Shown: positions 16,687 to 26,058 of the stretch, in pieces
How the letters are laid out: every line of letters begins with the position of its first letter
Numbering within the stretch: the first letter of the stretch is position 1
NCBI RefSeq assembly: GCF_001613005.1
Contig: NZ_BDBN01000022.1
Location: 62,001 to 126,000, forward strand
DNA from: Nocardia nova NBRC 15556
GTDB taxonomy: Bacteria; Actinomycetota; Actinomycetes; Mycobacteriales; Mycobacteriaceae
Length of the DNA stretch: 64,000 nucleotides
Direction: 5' to 3'
The notes under the pieces: model-generated
What the model saw: only the letters and a program-made list of their open reading frames with translations
The model's database searches: none
What the model was told of the DNA's origin: nothing
Made by a program: the position numbers and the translations under genes

Positions 16687-17817
16687 TCAGGAGGTGGCCG
16701 CATCGATCCGGCCGGCGACGTCGATGGTGCGGCCCCGAGGATCGGCCAGTTCCGCACGAATGACCTGGGCGACCTGCGCGGCGATCTGGCGGCGGATCTT
16801 GCCGACCGACCCCAGCACCTTCGCGCGCCATCCCTCGGCCTGCAGTTCGACGGCGACATCGGCGCTGCGCGGCGGGGTCACATCGATCACGATGAGCAGC
16901 GGTTCACCCGCCCGCGCCACCAGGAGCAACCCGACCTCCACCTCGGCGCGATAGCGATTCGCCTTGAGCACGTCGACGGTGATGTCGAGCCCGACCGGAA
17001 TGGTCAGATCGAACGACACCGGATGGTCGCCGTCCCGCCGGGCCAGCCGCGGCATCCGCACGGCCCCCTGCACCTCGACCGTCGCCGCCTCACCGGGCCC
17101 GGTACGCAGCGGACCCACTTCGACCGCGCGACCGGCCAGACCTTCCACCACGTCGCGGACCCGATCCGGGGTGACGATGAGCGGGAAGAAACGCCGGCCG
17201 AACTCGGCGTAGTCGATCCATTCGAAGTCCGTGCGCAGCACATGCTCCGAACGCGTGCCGTTCATGATCGCCTCGATGTCGAACACCCGGCCGCGTCGAG
17301 CAGCGGGATCGGCGAGCATGGCGTTGAGCCGGCTCGCGACCTCACGCTGAACCAGAGTGGCGATCGGGTCGAGCAGTACGTCGACGGCGGCGCCGACCGC
17401 CTCCGCGCGGACGGCGAAACTCACGTCGCGCGAGCGCACCCGCGGAATGTCGATGACGATCAGCAGCGGATCGGCAGTTCGCGCGTGCAGGGTGAGGTCG
17501 ATCTCGACGGTGGCTTCGATCCGGAACTGCTGCCCACCGAGAGTCACCGTGAGGTGCATCGACACCGGCACCCGGACCTCGAAGGTGACATGCGGTTCGC
17601 TGCGGGCGATCACCGGCTTGCCGACCTTGCCCTCCGCCACCAGCCCTGCCAGCCCCGCCGGACCGATCGAGAACGGCCCGATACTCATTCCCCGTCCGGC
17701 CATCCCGGACACCGCGGCCTCGATCCGATCCCGGTTGACCGCGTGCACCACGAAACGTTCACCGAAGTCGGAGTAGTCCATCCATTCGGTCTCGTCGTGC
17801 GCGCCGGGCTCTGCCAT
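16687..17817 (-). CDS. Unknown protein with two tandem ~180-residue repeats
   Basis: About 376 aa. Two halves share the same landmarks in order: W-M/I-DY-S/A-D/E-FG-x-RF at the start, an FSIGP/LRTGP-like turn, a long beta-rich stretch, PLLIVIDI/V in the second half, then an amphipathic helix (ATLVQREVASRLNAML; IRRQIAAQVAQVIRAEL) and a closing DP-x-x-R-G-R-x-x-D. No signal peptide, membrane span or cysteine cluster was found. I do not recognise the family. The elongated beta fold plus amphipathic helix recalls lipid-binding TULIP-type domains, but that is speculation. ATG at 17817 chosen because GAGGAG lies upstream; an in-frame ATG at 17835 is possible. Confidence 0.6.
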   Translation of the reverse strand: MAEPGAHDETEWMDYSDFGERFVVHAVNRDRIEAAVSGMAGRGMSIGPFSIGPAGLAGLVAEGKVGKPVIARSEPHVTFEVRVPVSMHLTVTLGGQQFRIEATVEIDLTLHARTADPLLIVIDIPRVRSRDVSFAVRAEAVGAAVDVLLDPIATLVQREVASRLNAMLADPAARRGRVFDIEAIMNGTRSEHVLRTDFEWIDYAEFGRRFFPLIVTPDRVRDVVEGLAGRAVEVGPLRTGPGEAATVEVQGAVRMPRLARRDGDHPVSFDLTIPVGLDITVDVLKANRYRAEVEVGLLLVARAGEPLLIVIDVTPPRSADVAVELQAEGWRAKVLGSVGKIRRQIAAQVAQVIRAELADPRGRTIDVAGRIDAATS

Positions 17818-17888
17818 CTGCTCCCACTCCTCCACCGATCACCTGCACGCAGATCCCCGTCGATCGCCCAACGGTGGACGAAAACGTT

Positions 17889-18497
17889 TCACATCTGGCC
17901 GAACCCGACGATACCGCCAACCGCCGCCGGGTCGTAACGGTGAATGCGCAGCGAACCGCGCTCGTTACCGCCGATCGTGGTCAGGGTGTGGTCACCGGCC
18001 GCCAGCACGATATTCGTGTGCTGCCCGAACGGACTGCCGGGCGCATAGATCACCACATCGCCCGGGCGTGGCGAATATCCGGAACCCAGCGCCGAGAATC
18101 GGCCGTTCGCTTCGAAATACTCCTGCAGCGTCGCCACACCGGGAATCCGCCACGATCCGGAATTCGGATTGGACAGCGGCCGGCCGGCCTGACGCATGGT
18201 CCAGCTGACGAAATCGGCACACCACGGCTCATCCGCGCCCTGTGCGTATTTGGGTCCGTCGCCGGGGTGTGCGTATTCCGTGCGCAGGACCGCGACGATG
18301 CGACCGCGATCCGAATCCAGCGCGCTCACATCGATATCCGGGAAATCGTCGAGCCGCTGCCCGGCGATGGCGGCGGTGCGATCGTGCCACCAGGGCAGGG
18401 CCACCACGGCTCCCGCTGCCAGCACGCCGATCACCACCAGCGCCGCCGGCAACACCCAGCGAGTACGCCCGAGCCTTCGAGCACCTGTGGCACTCAT
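17889..18497 (-). CDS. Membrane-anchored CHAP-domain amidase-like protein
   Basis: 202 aa. An N-terminal signal anchor (WVLPAALVVIGVLAAGAVVALPWW, residues 14-37) places the rest outside the membrane. The CHAP/NlpC-P60-like core has the catalytic Cys93 in GADEPWCADFVSW and the His160 in SPFGQHTNIVL, with the conserved PRPGDVVIY strand before it. CHAP enzymes cut peptidoglycan peptide bridges or stem amides. The linker between anchor and domain is short. Likely a cell-wall remodelling enzyme; it forms a single-gene unit divergent from the osmoprotectant transporter. Confidence 0.82.
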   Translation of the reverse strand: MSATGARRLGRTRWVLPAALVVIGVLAAGAVVALPWWHDRTAAIAGQRLDDFPDIDVSALDSDRGRIVAVLRTEYAHPGDGPKYAQGADEPWCADFVSWTMRQAGRPLSNPNSGSWRIPGVATLQEYFEANGRFSALGSGYSPRPGDVVIYAPGSPFGQHTNIVLAAGDHTLTTIGGNERGSLRIHRYDPAAVGGIVGFGQM

Positions 18498-18699
18498 GAA
18501 TCCCTCCGTCCCCGACCGGAAATCGGCCTCCTGAGATATAGGACGTACGAGGGACGGTCAGGGTTCCGCCGCATCCGGCGCCGGTACACACACGCCGGTC
18601 TCGCTTGTTTCCTGCGCCCGCGCCGCGGGATCGATAGACTGCTCGGACGCCGCCGAGCTCTGGGAGGTCATCGCCCTGGATACTCTGTGGACCTTTCTG

Positions 18700-19326
18700 G
18701 TGGACCATCGCAGACAACTGCTCACCGATTCCTATCTGCATGTTTCGGCCGTCGTGCAGTCCGTGCTGATCGCGACCGCGGTGGCGGTGTGCCTGGGTGT
18801 CGTCGTCTATCGCAGCCCGTGGGGTTCGGCGGCGGCCACCGCGGCGGCGAGCATCGTCCTCACCGTGCCCTCGTTCGCGCTGCTGGGACTGCTCATTCCC
18901 GTGCTGGGCCTCGGCGTGCGGCCGACGGTCACCGCGCTGGTGCTGTACGCGCTGCTGCCGATTCTGCGCAACACGATCATCGGGCTGGCATCGGTGAATC
19001 CGGCGGTCTCGGACGCCGCGCGCGGGGTCGGCATGAACCGCGCCCGGATCCTCGCCCGGATCGAAATGCCGCTGGCGTGGCCGTCGATTCTGGCCGGAAT
19101 GCGGATCAGCACCCAGATGAGCATGGGCATTCTGGCGATGGCCGCCTATGCGAAGGGGCCGGGCCTGGGCAATCTGATCTTCACCGGCCTGGCCCGGCTG
19201 GGCAGTCCGACCGCCGTCCCGCAGGCACTGTCCGGCACGGTGCTGATCATCGTGCTGGCCCTGCTGCTCGATGCCGTCCTCGTGGGCATCGGCCGGCTCA
19301 CCACCTCGAGGGGAATCCGTGACTGA
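18700..19326 (+). CDS. Osmoprotectant ABC transporter permease (OpuCB-type)
   Basis: 208 aa with five or six membrane spans. The binding-protein-dependent permease signature is seen in ARGVGMNRARILARIEMPLAWPSI, the cytoplasmic EAA loop. It is the first gene of a permease-ATPase-permease-binding protein operon of the glycine betaine/carnitine/choline type. The start is uncertain: the GTG at 18700 lacks a Shine-Dalgarno, whereas an in-frame CTG at 18676 lies eight bases after GGGAGG (18662-18667) and would add eight residues. The stop overlaps the next gene by 8 bp. Confidence 0.85.
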   Translation: MDHRRQLLTDSYLHVSAVVQSVLIATAVAVCLGVVVYRSPWGSAAATAAASIVLTVPSFALLGLLIPVLGLGVRPTVTALVLYALLPILRNTIIGLASVNPAVSDAARGVGMNRARILARIEMPLAWPSILAGMRISTQMSMGILAMAAYAKGPGLGNLIFTGLARLGSPTAVPQALSGTVLIIVLALLLDAVLVGIGRLTTSRGIRD

Positions 19327-20509
19327 TACCGCGACCGCCGACCGCACCGACCACGAACCCGCGGAGATCGTGCTCGACGCGGTGACCAAACACTATCCGG
19401 GCCAACGTGATCCGGCGGTGGACCGGATCTCGCTGACGATTCCGGCGGGTGAGATCGTGGTGTTCGTCGGCCCCTCGGGCTGCGGTAAGACGACCACGAT
19501 GCGAATGATCAACCGCCTGATCGAACCGACCTCCGGCACCATCACCATCGCCGGGCGGGACGTGACCGCGGTGAACCCGGACCGGTTACGGCGCCGGATC
19601 GGCTATTCGATTCAGCAGGCCGGCCTGTTTCCGCATATGACGGTGGCCCGCAACGTCGCCACGGTTCCGGGACTGCTCGGCTGGGATCGTGGCCGGGTCC
19701 GGGCGCGCGTCGACGAGATGCTGAATCTCGTGGGACTCGACCCCGAGACCTTCCGCGGCCGCTATCCGCGCCAACTGTCCGGCGGCCAGCAGCAGCGAGT
19801 CGGTGTCGCCCGCGCGCTCGCGGCCGATCCGCCGGTACTGCTGATGGACGAGCCGTTCGGCGCGGTCGACCCCATCACCCGCGGACTGCTGCAGGACGAA
19901 CTGCTGCGGCTGCAGACCGAACTGCACAAGACGATCGTCTTCGTCACCCACGATTTCAACGAGGCCGTCAAGCTCGGAGACCGAATAGCGGTGCTCGGCA
20001 ACAATTCCCGCGTCCTCCAGTACGACACCCCGGCCGCGATCCTCGCCGGACCCGCCGACGAGACGGTCGCCGGTTTCGTCGGCGCCGACGCCGCACTCAA
20101 ACAGCTCACGCTGGTCCGGGTCGCCGATGTGGAACTGGGCAGCTGCGCCACGGCCGCGCAGGACGATCCGGTCGACACGCTGCGCGCGGCGCTGGCCGCT
20201 CAGGAGTGGAAGTGGGGGCTGATCCTCGACTCCGACCGCCGGCCGCTGCGCTGGGTATCGGAACCGCAACTGGCGCAGGCACGCTCGCTACACGACGCCG
20301 GCGTTCCGGTGACCGGCACGGTCACGGCGGATTCGACGCTGCAGGCGGCACTCGAGACGCTGCTGGCCGAAAGCACCGCCAATGCCGTCGTGACCGGGCC
20401 GCGCGGTGAATACGCAGGCCTGGTCGCGATCGACACCCTGGTCGCACACCTGTCGCGCACCCGCGCCGAACACGAAGCGGCCGCGGCGAATTCGGGCGAC
20501 CGGCCATGA
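19319..20509 (+). CDS. Osmoprotectant ABC transporter ATP-binding protein with CBS pair
   Basis: 396 aa from the GTG at 19319. Walker A GPSGCGKT at 51-58, Q-loop YSIQQAGLFP, signature LSGGQQQR at 153-160 and Walker B LLMDEPFGAVD at 174-184 are all intact. The C-terminal ~130 residues (from about 260) look like a CBS pair, as in OpuCA/OpuA, where the domain senses ionic strength. It overlaps the upstream permease by 8 bp and the downstream permease by ATGA, so the four genes are translationally coupled. Confidence 0.92.
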   Translation: MTDTATADRTDHEPAEIVLDAVTKHYPGQRDPAVDRISLTIPAGEIVVFVGPSGCGKTTTMRMINRLIEPTSGTITIAGRDVTAVNPDRLRRRIGYSIQQAGLFPHMTVARNVATVPGLLGWDRGRVRARVDEMLNLVGLDPETFRGRYPRQLSGGQQQRVGVARALAADPPVLLMDEPFGAVDPITRGLLQDELLRLQTELHKTIVFVTHDFNEAVKLGDRIAVLGNNSRVLQYDTPAAILAGPADETVAGFVGADAALKQLTLVRVADVELGSCATAAQDDPVDTLRAALAAQEWKWGLILDSDRRPLRWVSEPQLAQARSLHDAGVPVTGTVTADSTLQAALETLLAESTANAVVTGPRGEYAGLVAIDTLVAHLSRTRAEHEAAAANSGDRP

Positions 20510-21261
20510 GTCCCGTTCAGCGACACGAGCGCCGCGCCGACCGGATCCGGTTGTTCGCCCAGCCGGTGCTGGCCGTGGCCCTCGCGGCCGGCGTGCTGGT
20601 GTGGGCCTTCGACCGCACCCTCACCGCGACGCAGCAGGCCAGTATCAATCCCACCACGATCGGCACCGTGGTCCGCCAGCATGTGGCGATCACCGCGACC
20701 GTGGTGCTGATCGTCGTCGTGGTGTCGGTTCCGTTGGGCACGTTGCTGACTCGGCCACGCTACCGGCGCCTCACTCCCCTGTTCGTCGGCATCGCCAATA
20801 TCGGTGCGGCGGCGCCGGCGATCGGTCTCATCGTGCTCACCTATCTGTGGACCGAGCAGACCGGCTTCTGGGTGGGTGTCGCGCCGATCGCCTTCTACGC
20901 GCTACTTCCGGTGCTGCGCAATACGATTCTGGGATATCAGCAGGTCGATCCCGCACTCGTCGACGCCGGACGAGGACAGGGCATGTCGGCGATGACGGTA
21001 CTGCGCCGGATCGAATTCCCGCTCGCGGTGCCCTACATCCTGGCCGGGCTGCGCACCTCGCTGGTGCTGGCCGTCGGCACGGCCACGCTGTCGTTCCTGG
21101 TCAGCGCCGGCGGTCTGGGCATTCTGATCGACACCGGCTACAAACTGCGCGACAACGTGACGCTGTGGGTGGGAGCGATTCTCGCGGTGGCACTCGCACT
21201 GCTCGTCGACTGGCTGGGGGCGCTGGCCGAACAATTCCTCGGACCGCGGGGGCTGCGATGA
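20506..21261 (+). CDS. Osmoprotectant ABC transporter permease (OpuCD-type)
   Basis: 251 aa with about six membrane spans and the EAA-loop sequence DAGRGQGMSAMTVLRRIEFPLA. Sequence FLVSAGGLGILIDTGYKL is typical of the second permease in betaine/choline systems. ATGA overlaps join it to the ATPase gene before and the binding-protein gene after. With the first permease it should form a heterodimeric channel. Confidence 0.9.
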   Translation: MSPVQRHERRADRIRLFAQPVLAVALAAGVLVWAFDRTLTATQQASINPTTIGTVVRQHVAITATVVLIVVVVSVPLGTLLTRPRYRRLTPLFVGIANIGAAAPAIGLIVLTYLWTEQTGFWVGVAPIAFYALLPVLRNTILGYQQVDPALVDAGRGQGMSAMTVLRRIEFPLAVPYILAGLRTSLVLAVGTATLSFLVSAGGLGILIDTGYKLRDNVTLWVGAILAVALALLVDWLGALAEQFLGPRGLR

Positions 21262-22250
21262 AGCGGCGAGCACGGCACCTCGGACGCAGCGCGGCCACCG
21301 CGGCGGCGACGCTACTGGTCGCCGTGGTCGCCGCCTGCGGTCTCGAGGCCGGAGGCGCCGTCCCGCTGCCGGTCGGGCCGGGCAGTATCGAGCCGATTCC
21401 CGCCCTCGACGGTGTGCAGATCACCGTGGGCTCCAAGGATTTCACCGAACAGAACATCCTCGGCTACCTCATCGAATTCGCGCTCACAGCGGCCGGAGCT
21501 CAGGTCCGTGACCTCACCAATATCACCGGATCCAACAGCCTGCGCGATGCGCAATTGCACGGACAGGTGGATGTCGCCTACGACTACACCGGGACCGGAT
21601 GGATCAATTATCTGGGTAACGAGACACCGATTCCGGACTCCACCCGGCAATTCGAGGCGGTGCGCGATACGGATCTCGCACAACACGGCATGGTGTGGGC
21701 CGATCCGGCGCCGATGAACAACACCTACACCATGGTCACCAATGCGGACAGTGCCGCCCGCACCGGCGCGAAGACGATTTCCGACTATGCCCGTCTGGTG
21801 AATACCGATCCGAGCACCGGATCGACCTGCCTCGGCACCGAATTCAGCGTCCGGCAGGACGGATTTCCGGGCCTGGCCCGCAAATACGGTATCGACCTCG
21901 GCAAGGTGCACAAGCAGATCATGCAGGATTCGCTCGTGTACTCGGCCACGGCGAACGGGACCTGTCAATTCGGCGACGTCACCGCGACCGACGGCCGCAC
22001 CAAAGCACTGAATCTGGTACAGCTCGCCGACGATCTGAGCTTCTTCCCCAAATACAATGCGGCACTGGTGATGCGGAAATCGTTCGCCGACGCGCATCCC
22101 CAGGTGGCGCAGGTCATGGCGCCGATCTCCGCGCTGCTCACCAACGAGACGATCACCGAGTTGAACCGCAAGGTCGACGTCGACGGCGCCGAACCGGCCA
22201 CCGTCGCGCGCGATTGGCTGATCCGGCAGGGATTCGTCACCGCGGGCTGA
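21258..22250 (+). CDS. Osmoprotectant-binding lipoprotein (ProX/OpuCC-type)
   Basis: 330 aa lipoprotein with basic N-terminus, hydrophobic core and lipobox VAAC (Cys27). The mature domain begins ITVGSKDFTEQNILGYLIEF, the strongest signature of OpuAC/ProX quaternary-amine binding proteins. It contains VDVAYDYTGTGWINYLG and the hinge-type DLSFFPKYNAALVMRK. It delivers glycine betaine, carnitine or choline to the two permeases; the exact ligand cannot be told from the sequence. It ends the operon and converges with the next gene with a 2-bp gap. Confidence 0.92.
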   Translation: MKRRARHLGRSAATAAATLLVAVVAACGLEAGGAVPLPVGPGSIEPIPALDGVQITVGSKDFTEQNILGYLIEFALTAAGAQVRDLTNITGSNSLRDAQLHGQVDVAYDYTGTGWINYLGNETPIPDSTRQFEAVRDTDLAQHGMVWADPAPMNNTYTMVTNADSAARTGAKTISDYARLVNTDPSTGSTCLGTEFSVRQDGFPGLARKYGIDLGKVHKQIMQDSLVYSATANGTCQFGDVTATDGRTKALNLVQLADDLSFFPKYNAALVMRKSFADAHPQVAQVMAPISALLTNETITELNRKVDVDGAEPATVARDWLIRQGFVTAG

Positions 22251-22252
22251 GA

Positions 22253-22816
22253 TCAGGCGAGTGCCGTGCGCACCGCCAGCCAGCGGCCGCCCGGGTCGGC
22301 GTAGCCGTGGTACATCAGCGGAATCCGTTGGTCCACACCGAAATAGCGGAAGACCGCCAGCATCGCCTGCCGCACGGAGTAGTCGGCGAAATCGTCGATG
22401 CGGCGCGGGCCGATGGCACGTTCGGGCAGTGCGGCCAGTCGCGCCATCTCCTCCGGATCGCACACGTCGAGGCCCATCGGCCCGTCGGCGATGTAGTGAT
22501 CATGGAAGATATGGCGCATCACCGAGGTATCGGAGCGTCGAGAAACGCAGGGCAACAACCGGATTGCCGCACCGGGCAGGCTGGGCGCTTCCAGGGCGGC
22601 GGTCAGCTCGGGATCCGCCGCCGGCACATCACGCACCGGAACCTGTTCGAGCAGATGCAGCATGGAGGCGCCCCGCACCCGCGGCTCGGGCACCAGGAAC
22701 AGACTCACCATCGGGCCGGTATGGGCGGCATCGGTCAGGCATATCCGCGTATGGGATCGATCGTGCGCTCGCGGCGCGGCGGGGGTGGACGGGGGCGTGG
22801 GGATCCGGTCGGACAT
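22253..22816 (-). CDS. Hypothetical protein, 187 aa
   Basis: Start set at the ATG at 22816, where AGGAG lies five bases upstream. The first ~30 residues are Pro/Arg-rich (MSDRIPTPPSTPAAPRAHDR), the rest is mixed alpha/beta with FHDHYIADGP, DPEEMARLAAL and a C-terminal YHGYADPGGRWLAVRTALA. No signal peptide or membrane span. I do not recognise a family. Neighbours give no functional hint. Confidence 0.6.
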   Translation of the reverse strand: MSDRIPTPPSTPAAPRAHDRSHTRICLTDAAHTGPMVSLFLVPEPRVRGASMLHLLEQVPVRDVPAADPELTAALEAPSLPGAAIRLLPCVSRRSDTSVMRHIFHDHYIADGPMGLDVCDPEEMARLAALPERAIGPRRIDDFADYSVRQAMLAVFRYFGVDQRIPLMYHGYADPGGRWLAVRTALA

Positions 22817-23009
22817 GCGGTCTCCTGGAGGGGAGGGCGATCGACCCTCCCGCGAACGCGCTGGTACGAGGTCCGAAGCATGCGCCGGCCGCCGAGTTAC
22901 CCGACTCGGACCGATCTCCTCGACGTCCGACCGTTGTGCCATGAATTATAGGAGCCGGGGGCACGACGCGATATCCGGAATTCGCTATCCGGTTGCTTCC
23001 GGGGTGCGA

Positions 23010-23675
23010 TCAGGCGTTCAGCAACCGGGGCAGACCGGCCAGCTCCGAGTCGATGCGCCGGCGCACCGCCGGCCATTCCTCGTCCAGGATGGAATAGAAC
23101 GCGGTACTGCGCACGGTTCCGTCCAGACCGCGCGAATGCGCCCGGCGGACGCCGTCGCTGGTCGCCCCCAACCGCTCGATCGCCATGCGCGAGCGCACAT
23201 TTCGCACATCGGCGCGCAGCGCGATCCGGCGGACCCGCCACACGTCGAAGGCGTGCTCGAGCAGCAACAATTTCGATTCCAGATTGATACCGGCGCCGCG
23301 CGCCTGCGAGCAGAGCCAGGTATTGCCGATCTCGGCGGCGTCGGGCACCGCGAGCAGCGGATCTCCGGTCGGCATACCATGCACGATCGGCCACACCAGC
23401 GGCCCCTGCCAGTAGTCGAAGCGGTTGAACCGCGTCGAGCCCAGTACCCGGTTGTCGGCCGTCGCGACGACCGCGAAGGCCAGCGCCGAACCCACGGCGT
23501 GCGCCGCCGCGGCCTGCGCGACGTAGTCCGCGGCCTCGGCCCGGCCGTGCGGTACGGGGGTGAACGCGAACGCATCGCGATCCTCGGCGCCCGCCTCGGC
23601 GAGCCCCGGAACATGGTGCGGTGCCAAAGGTTCCAGCCGCACGTGGCGGCCGGTCAGGATGACGGGTGCAGGCAC
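23010..23675 (-). CDS. GNAT family N-acetyltransferase, RimJ/RimL-like
   Basis: 221 aa from the GTG at 23675. The opening VILTGRHVRLEPLAPHHVPGL is the classic start of RimJ/RimL-type enzymes. The acetyl-CoA pyrophosphate loop is in WLCSQARGAGINLESKLLLLEHAF, and MAIERLGATSDGVRRAH is the typical C-terminal motif. Substrate unknown, possibly a protein N-terminus or a small amine. The longer open frame to 23780 has no Shine-Dalgarno. Confidence 0.85.
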   Translation of the reverse strand: MPAPVILTGRHVRLEPLAPHHVPGLAEAGAEDRDAFAFTPVPHGRAEAADYVAQAAAAHAVGSALAFAVVATADNRVLGSTRFNRFDYWQGPLVWPIVHGMPTGDPLLAVPDAAEIGNTWLCSQARGAGINLESKLLLLEHAFDVWRVRRIALRADVRNVRSRMAIERLGATSDGVRRAHSRGLDGTVRSTAFYSILDEEWPAVRRRIDSELAGLPRLLNA

Positions 23676-24017
23676 GTTCCCTCGATCTTTCGGGACGGAC
23701 TCCGGTAACGCCCAACGATCGTCACACCGGCCCACAACGCTCCGGATCGACGACCAGTCCTGGCGCGCCGGCAGCAGCATCGGACAGTGAGATGAACGAT
23801 AACCGAACGTGTGCCGTCGAGAATGCAGGTCTGGCGTAAATTTAACGGGATTGCTCGCGTGTCGCTCGGCGCGTCGCAGACGGCCCGCCGGGGCGGTTCC
23901 CGAGGCGATTTTCGGTGCGTTCGCCCCGGTTATCGGGTCGACACGAAACCGTTGCCGCGAGTGGCGGACTCATCCGCAGGTGCCGTCGTAGCCTGGGATG
24001 AGCGAACGGGGGGCGTC
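23676..24017. other. Divergent intergenic region without a gene
   Basis: 342 bp between the GNAT gene and the HAD-like gene. It is relatively AT-rich around 23825-23845 (GTAAATTTAACGGG). A TAGCCT hexamer at 23988-23993 could be the -10 of the downstream gene. No convincing ORF or dyad was seen. Confidence 0.4.
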
Positions 24018-24572
24018 ATGACCGAAACATCACGGGCCGCGATCCTGCTCGATGTCGACGGCCCCCTCAATCCCTACCCCCGGCCCACGCACCCACCCCC
24101 GCACGGCTACCGGTCTTATGTGTTGCAGCACAGCATCATTCCCGCGATTCCGCCCATCGATCAGCAGGTGCTGCTCGACGCGGCCGTCGGCTCGCGGCTG
24201 CTGGAACTGGCCGACATCACCGATGCCGAACTGGTGTGGGCGACCGCGTGGGAATATGCGGCGAATACTGTCCTCGGTCCCGTCCTCGGCCTGCCGCCGC
24301 TGGAGGTGATCATCTTCGAGGACACCGGAATTCGGCATCGCGAGGGCCACCACGGCAAGCTTCCGACCATCGACCGCTGGGCCGGACGCCGGCCGCTGTG
24401 CTGGTTCGACGACGAATTCCAGCACGCCGACCAGGGCTGGGCCGAGCGCCGCACCGCCACCGTCGCCCCGACCCTGCTCGTCCCGGTCGATCGCCACACC
24501 GGCTTGACTCCCGACCACCTCGAGCTCGCCCGGGCGTTCCTGGAGCCGCTTCGCGGGCCGCGAACTCGCTAG
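24018..24572 (+). CDS. HAD-like domain protein
   Basis: 184 aa beginning AAILLDVDGPLNPYP, where the D-x-D pair is the nucleophile and acid/base of HAD-superfamily phosphatases. Later ELVWATAWEYAAN and PLCWFDDEFQHAD fit the second and acidic motifs of this small actinobacterial HAD group. Substrate unknown. ATG at 24018 follows a GGGG-rich stretch. It converges on the FAD oxidase gene with a 4-bp overlap. Confidence 0.75.
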   Translation: MTETSRAAILLDVDGPLNPYPRPTHPPPHGYRSYVLQHSIIPAIPPIDQQVLLDAAVGSRLLELADITDAELVWATAWEYAANTVLGPVLGLPPLEVIIFEDTGIRHREGHHGKLPTIDRWAGRRPLCWFDDEFQHADQGWAERRTATVAPTLLVPVDRHTGLTPDHLELARAFLEPLRGPRTR

Positions 24573-25927
24573 AGCGGCGGCAGTCGCAGCAGCGCCGCCA
24601 CCGCCTTGGAGGCGCTCTGAACAGCGCTTTCCATGGTGGCCGACCAGTCGGTGCTGGTCCAGTCCCCGGCCAGCATGAGAGTGGGCACCGAGGTGCGCTG
24701 ATCGGGTCGCAGGCCGTCGGTGCCGAGGGCCTGGGAGAAGGTCGCCTTCGGCATCTTGACCACGTGGCCGTGCACTACCCGCGCATCGGCCGCCTCGGGG
24801 TAGTAGCGGCGCAGCAGGTCCATCTGCTCGTCGATGATGTCGTCGCTGCTCTTGTGGATCTGTTCGTAGGCGCCGCTGGTGGTCAGGCAGTACAGCCAGG
24901 TGCCGTTCGGTTCGCGGCCGTGCATGCGCTGCCGGTCGAACACCTCGTCGATCACTCCCGTCCCGCCGATGATCGCCTCCATCGCACTGCGGGTGCCGAG
25001 CGGCCGGTCCAGATACAGATTGGTGCTGACGATCGGCGTGGCACCCAATTTGTCTGCCGCGGCGTAGATTTCGGCGTGTTCGGGGAGATCGTCGAGCAGG
25101 CCGTGGATCCGGGAATTGGGTACCGCACAGATCACGGCATCGGCCGGGACCGTGGTGCCGTCCACCAGATCGACACCGGTCACCGCGCCGTCCACGATCC
25201 GGATCCGGTCCGCCACCGCGCGATAGCGGACCTCGACTCCGTGGCGGCGGAACACCTCCTCCGCACCGGTGATGTAGAGCGTATCGAGGTCGACGGTCGG
25301 ATAGCCGATGGTGACCGCTCGCCGATCCCGCACTCCCAGCCGGATGCCGGTGGCCAGCACATCGGCGAAGACCTTCGCGCATTCCCGCTGCACCGGCTCG
25401 GCGGCGATGCCCAGCGCCAGCCAATCCCACAGCGCCTCACGCGCTTTCGCGGGCATACCGATACGCTCGAACCACTGCTCGGTGGTGATGTCGGCCAGAT
25501 CCGCGGGCTGGAACAGACACTGCATACCCAACCGCATCGTCGCCCGCGCCGCGGCCAGCCGCTCGCCGAACCCGGCATCCGGATGTGCGCCCAGCAGTGT
25601 GCCGAAGGCTCGAATACCTCTGGTGTGCAACGCCGTTGCGCGTCCACCCGGCCAGCGCAGCGTTCCCCCGGTGGGAAATTCCAGATATTTCTCGGTGCCG
25701 ATGCTCGCCAGATACCGGAAGAGGTGGTGGTAGCCGCTGGCGATCACGTGCTGACCATTGTCGGGCGTATCGCCGACCTCGGCGACCGTCATCGCCTGGG
25801 TGCGGCCACCGAGCCGGGCCCGGCGCTCCAGCAACGTCACCCGCTTCCCGGCCTCGGCCAGCCAGACGGCCGATGCCAGCCCGGCCAGACCACCGCCGAT
25901 CACCACGAACCGACGAGCGTCGTTCAT
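24569..25927 (-). CDS. hpnE: Squalene-type FAD-dependent amine oxidase, HpnE-like
   Basis: 452-aa flavoprotein. Dinucleotide fold VVIGGGLAGLASAVWLAEAG starts at residue ~8, followed by the LLERRARLGGRTQ motif. The C-terminal FAD site LAGDWTSTDWSATMESAVQS is the signature of hydroxysqualene dehydroxylase HpnE, which acts after HpnC/HpnD in squalene synthesis. Those partners and hopanoid genes are not nearby, so a related desaturase/oxidase activity on another isoprenoid cannot be excluded. GGAGG lies five bases before the ATG at 25927. Divergent from a small isomerase-like gene with mirrored promoter sequence. Confidence 0.75.
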   Translation of the reverse strand: MNDARRFVVIGGGLAGLASAVWLAEAGKRVTLLERRARLGGRTQAMTVAEVGDTPDNGQHVIASGYHHLFRYLASIGTEKYLEFPTGGTLRWPGGRATALHTRGIRAFGTLLGAHPDAGFGERLAAARATMRLGMQCLFQPADLADITTEQWFERIGMPAKAREALWDWLALGIAAEPVQRECAKVFADVLATGIRLGVRDRRAVTIGYPTVDLDTLYITGAEEVFRRHGVEVRYRAVADRIRIVDGAVTGVDLVDGTTVPADAVICAVPNSRIHGLLDDLPEHAEIYAAADKLGATPIVSTNLYLDRPLGTRSAMEAIIGGTGVIDEVFDRQRMHGREPNGTWLYCLTTSGAYEQIHKSSDDIIDEQMDLLRRYYPEAADARVVHGHVVKMPKATFSQALGTDGLRPDQRTSVPTLMLAGDWTSTDWSATMESAVQSASKAVAALLRLPPL

Positions 25928-26058
25928 TCGAACCTCCGTGCGCGACAGCGGGTTTCGACCCGCGGCGACCTCGATCCGAGGGCCGAGCCGCACCGAGCCG
26001 GTTCCGATCACTGTAGGCAGCCGGGCATCGACGGTCAACGGTGAGTGAAGAGTCGTCA

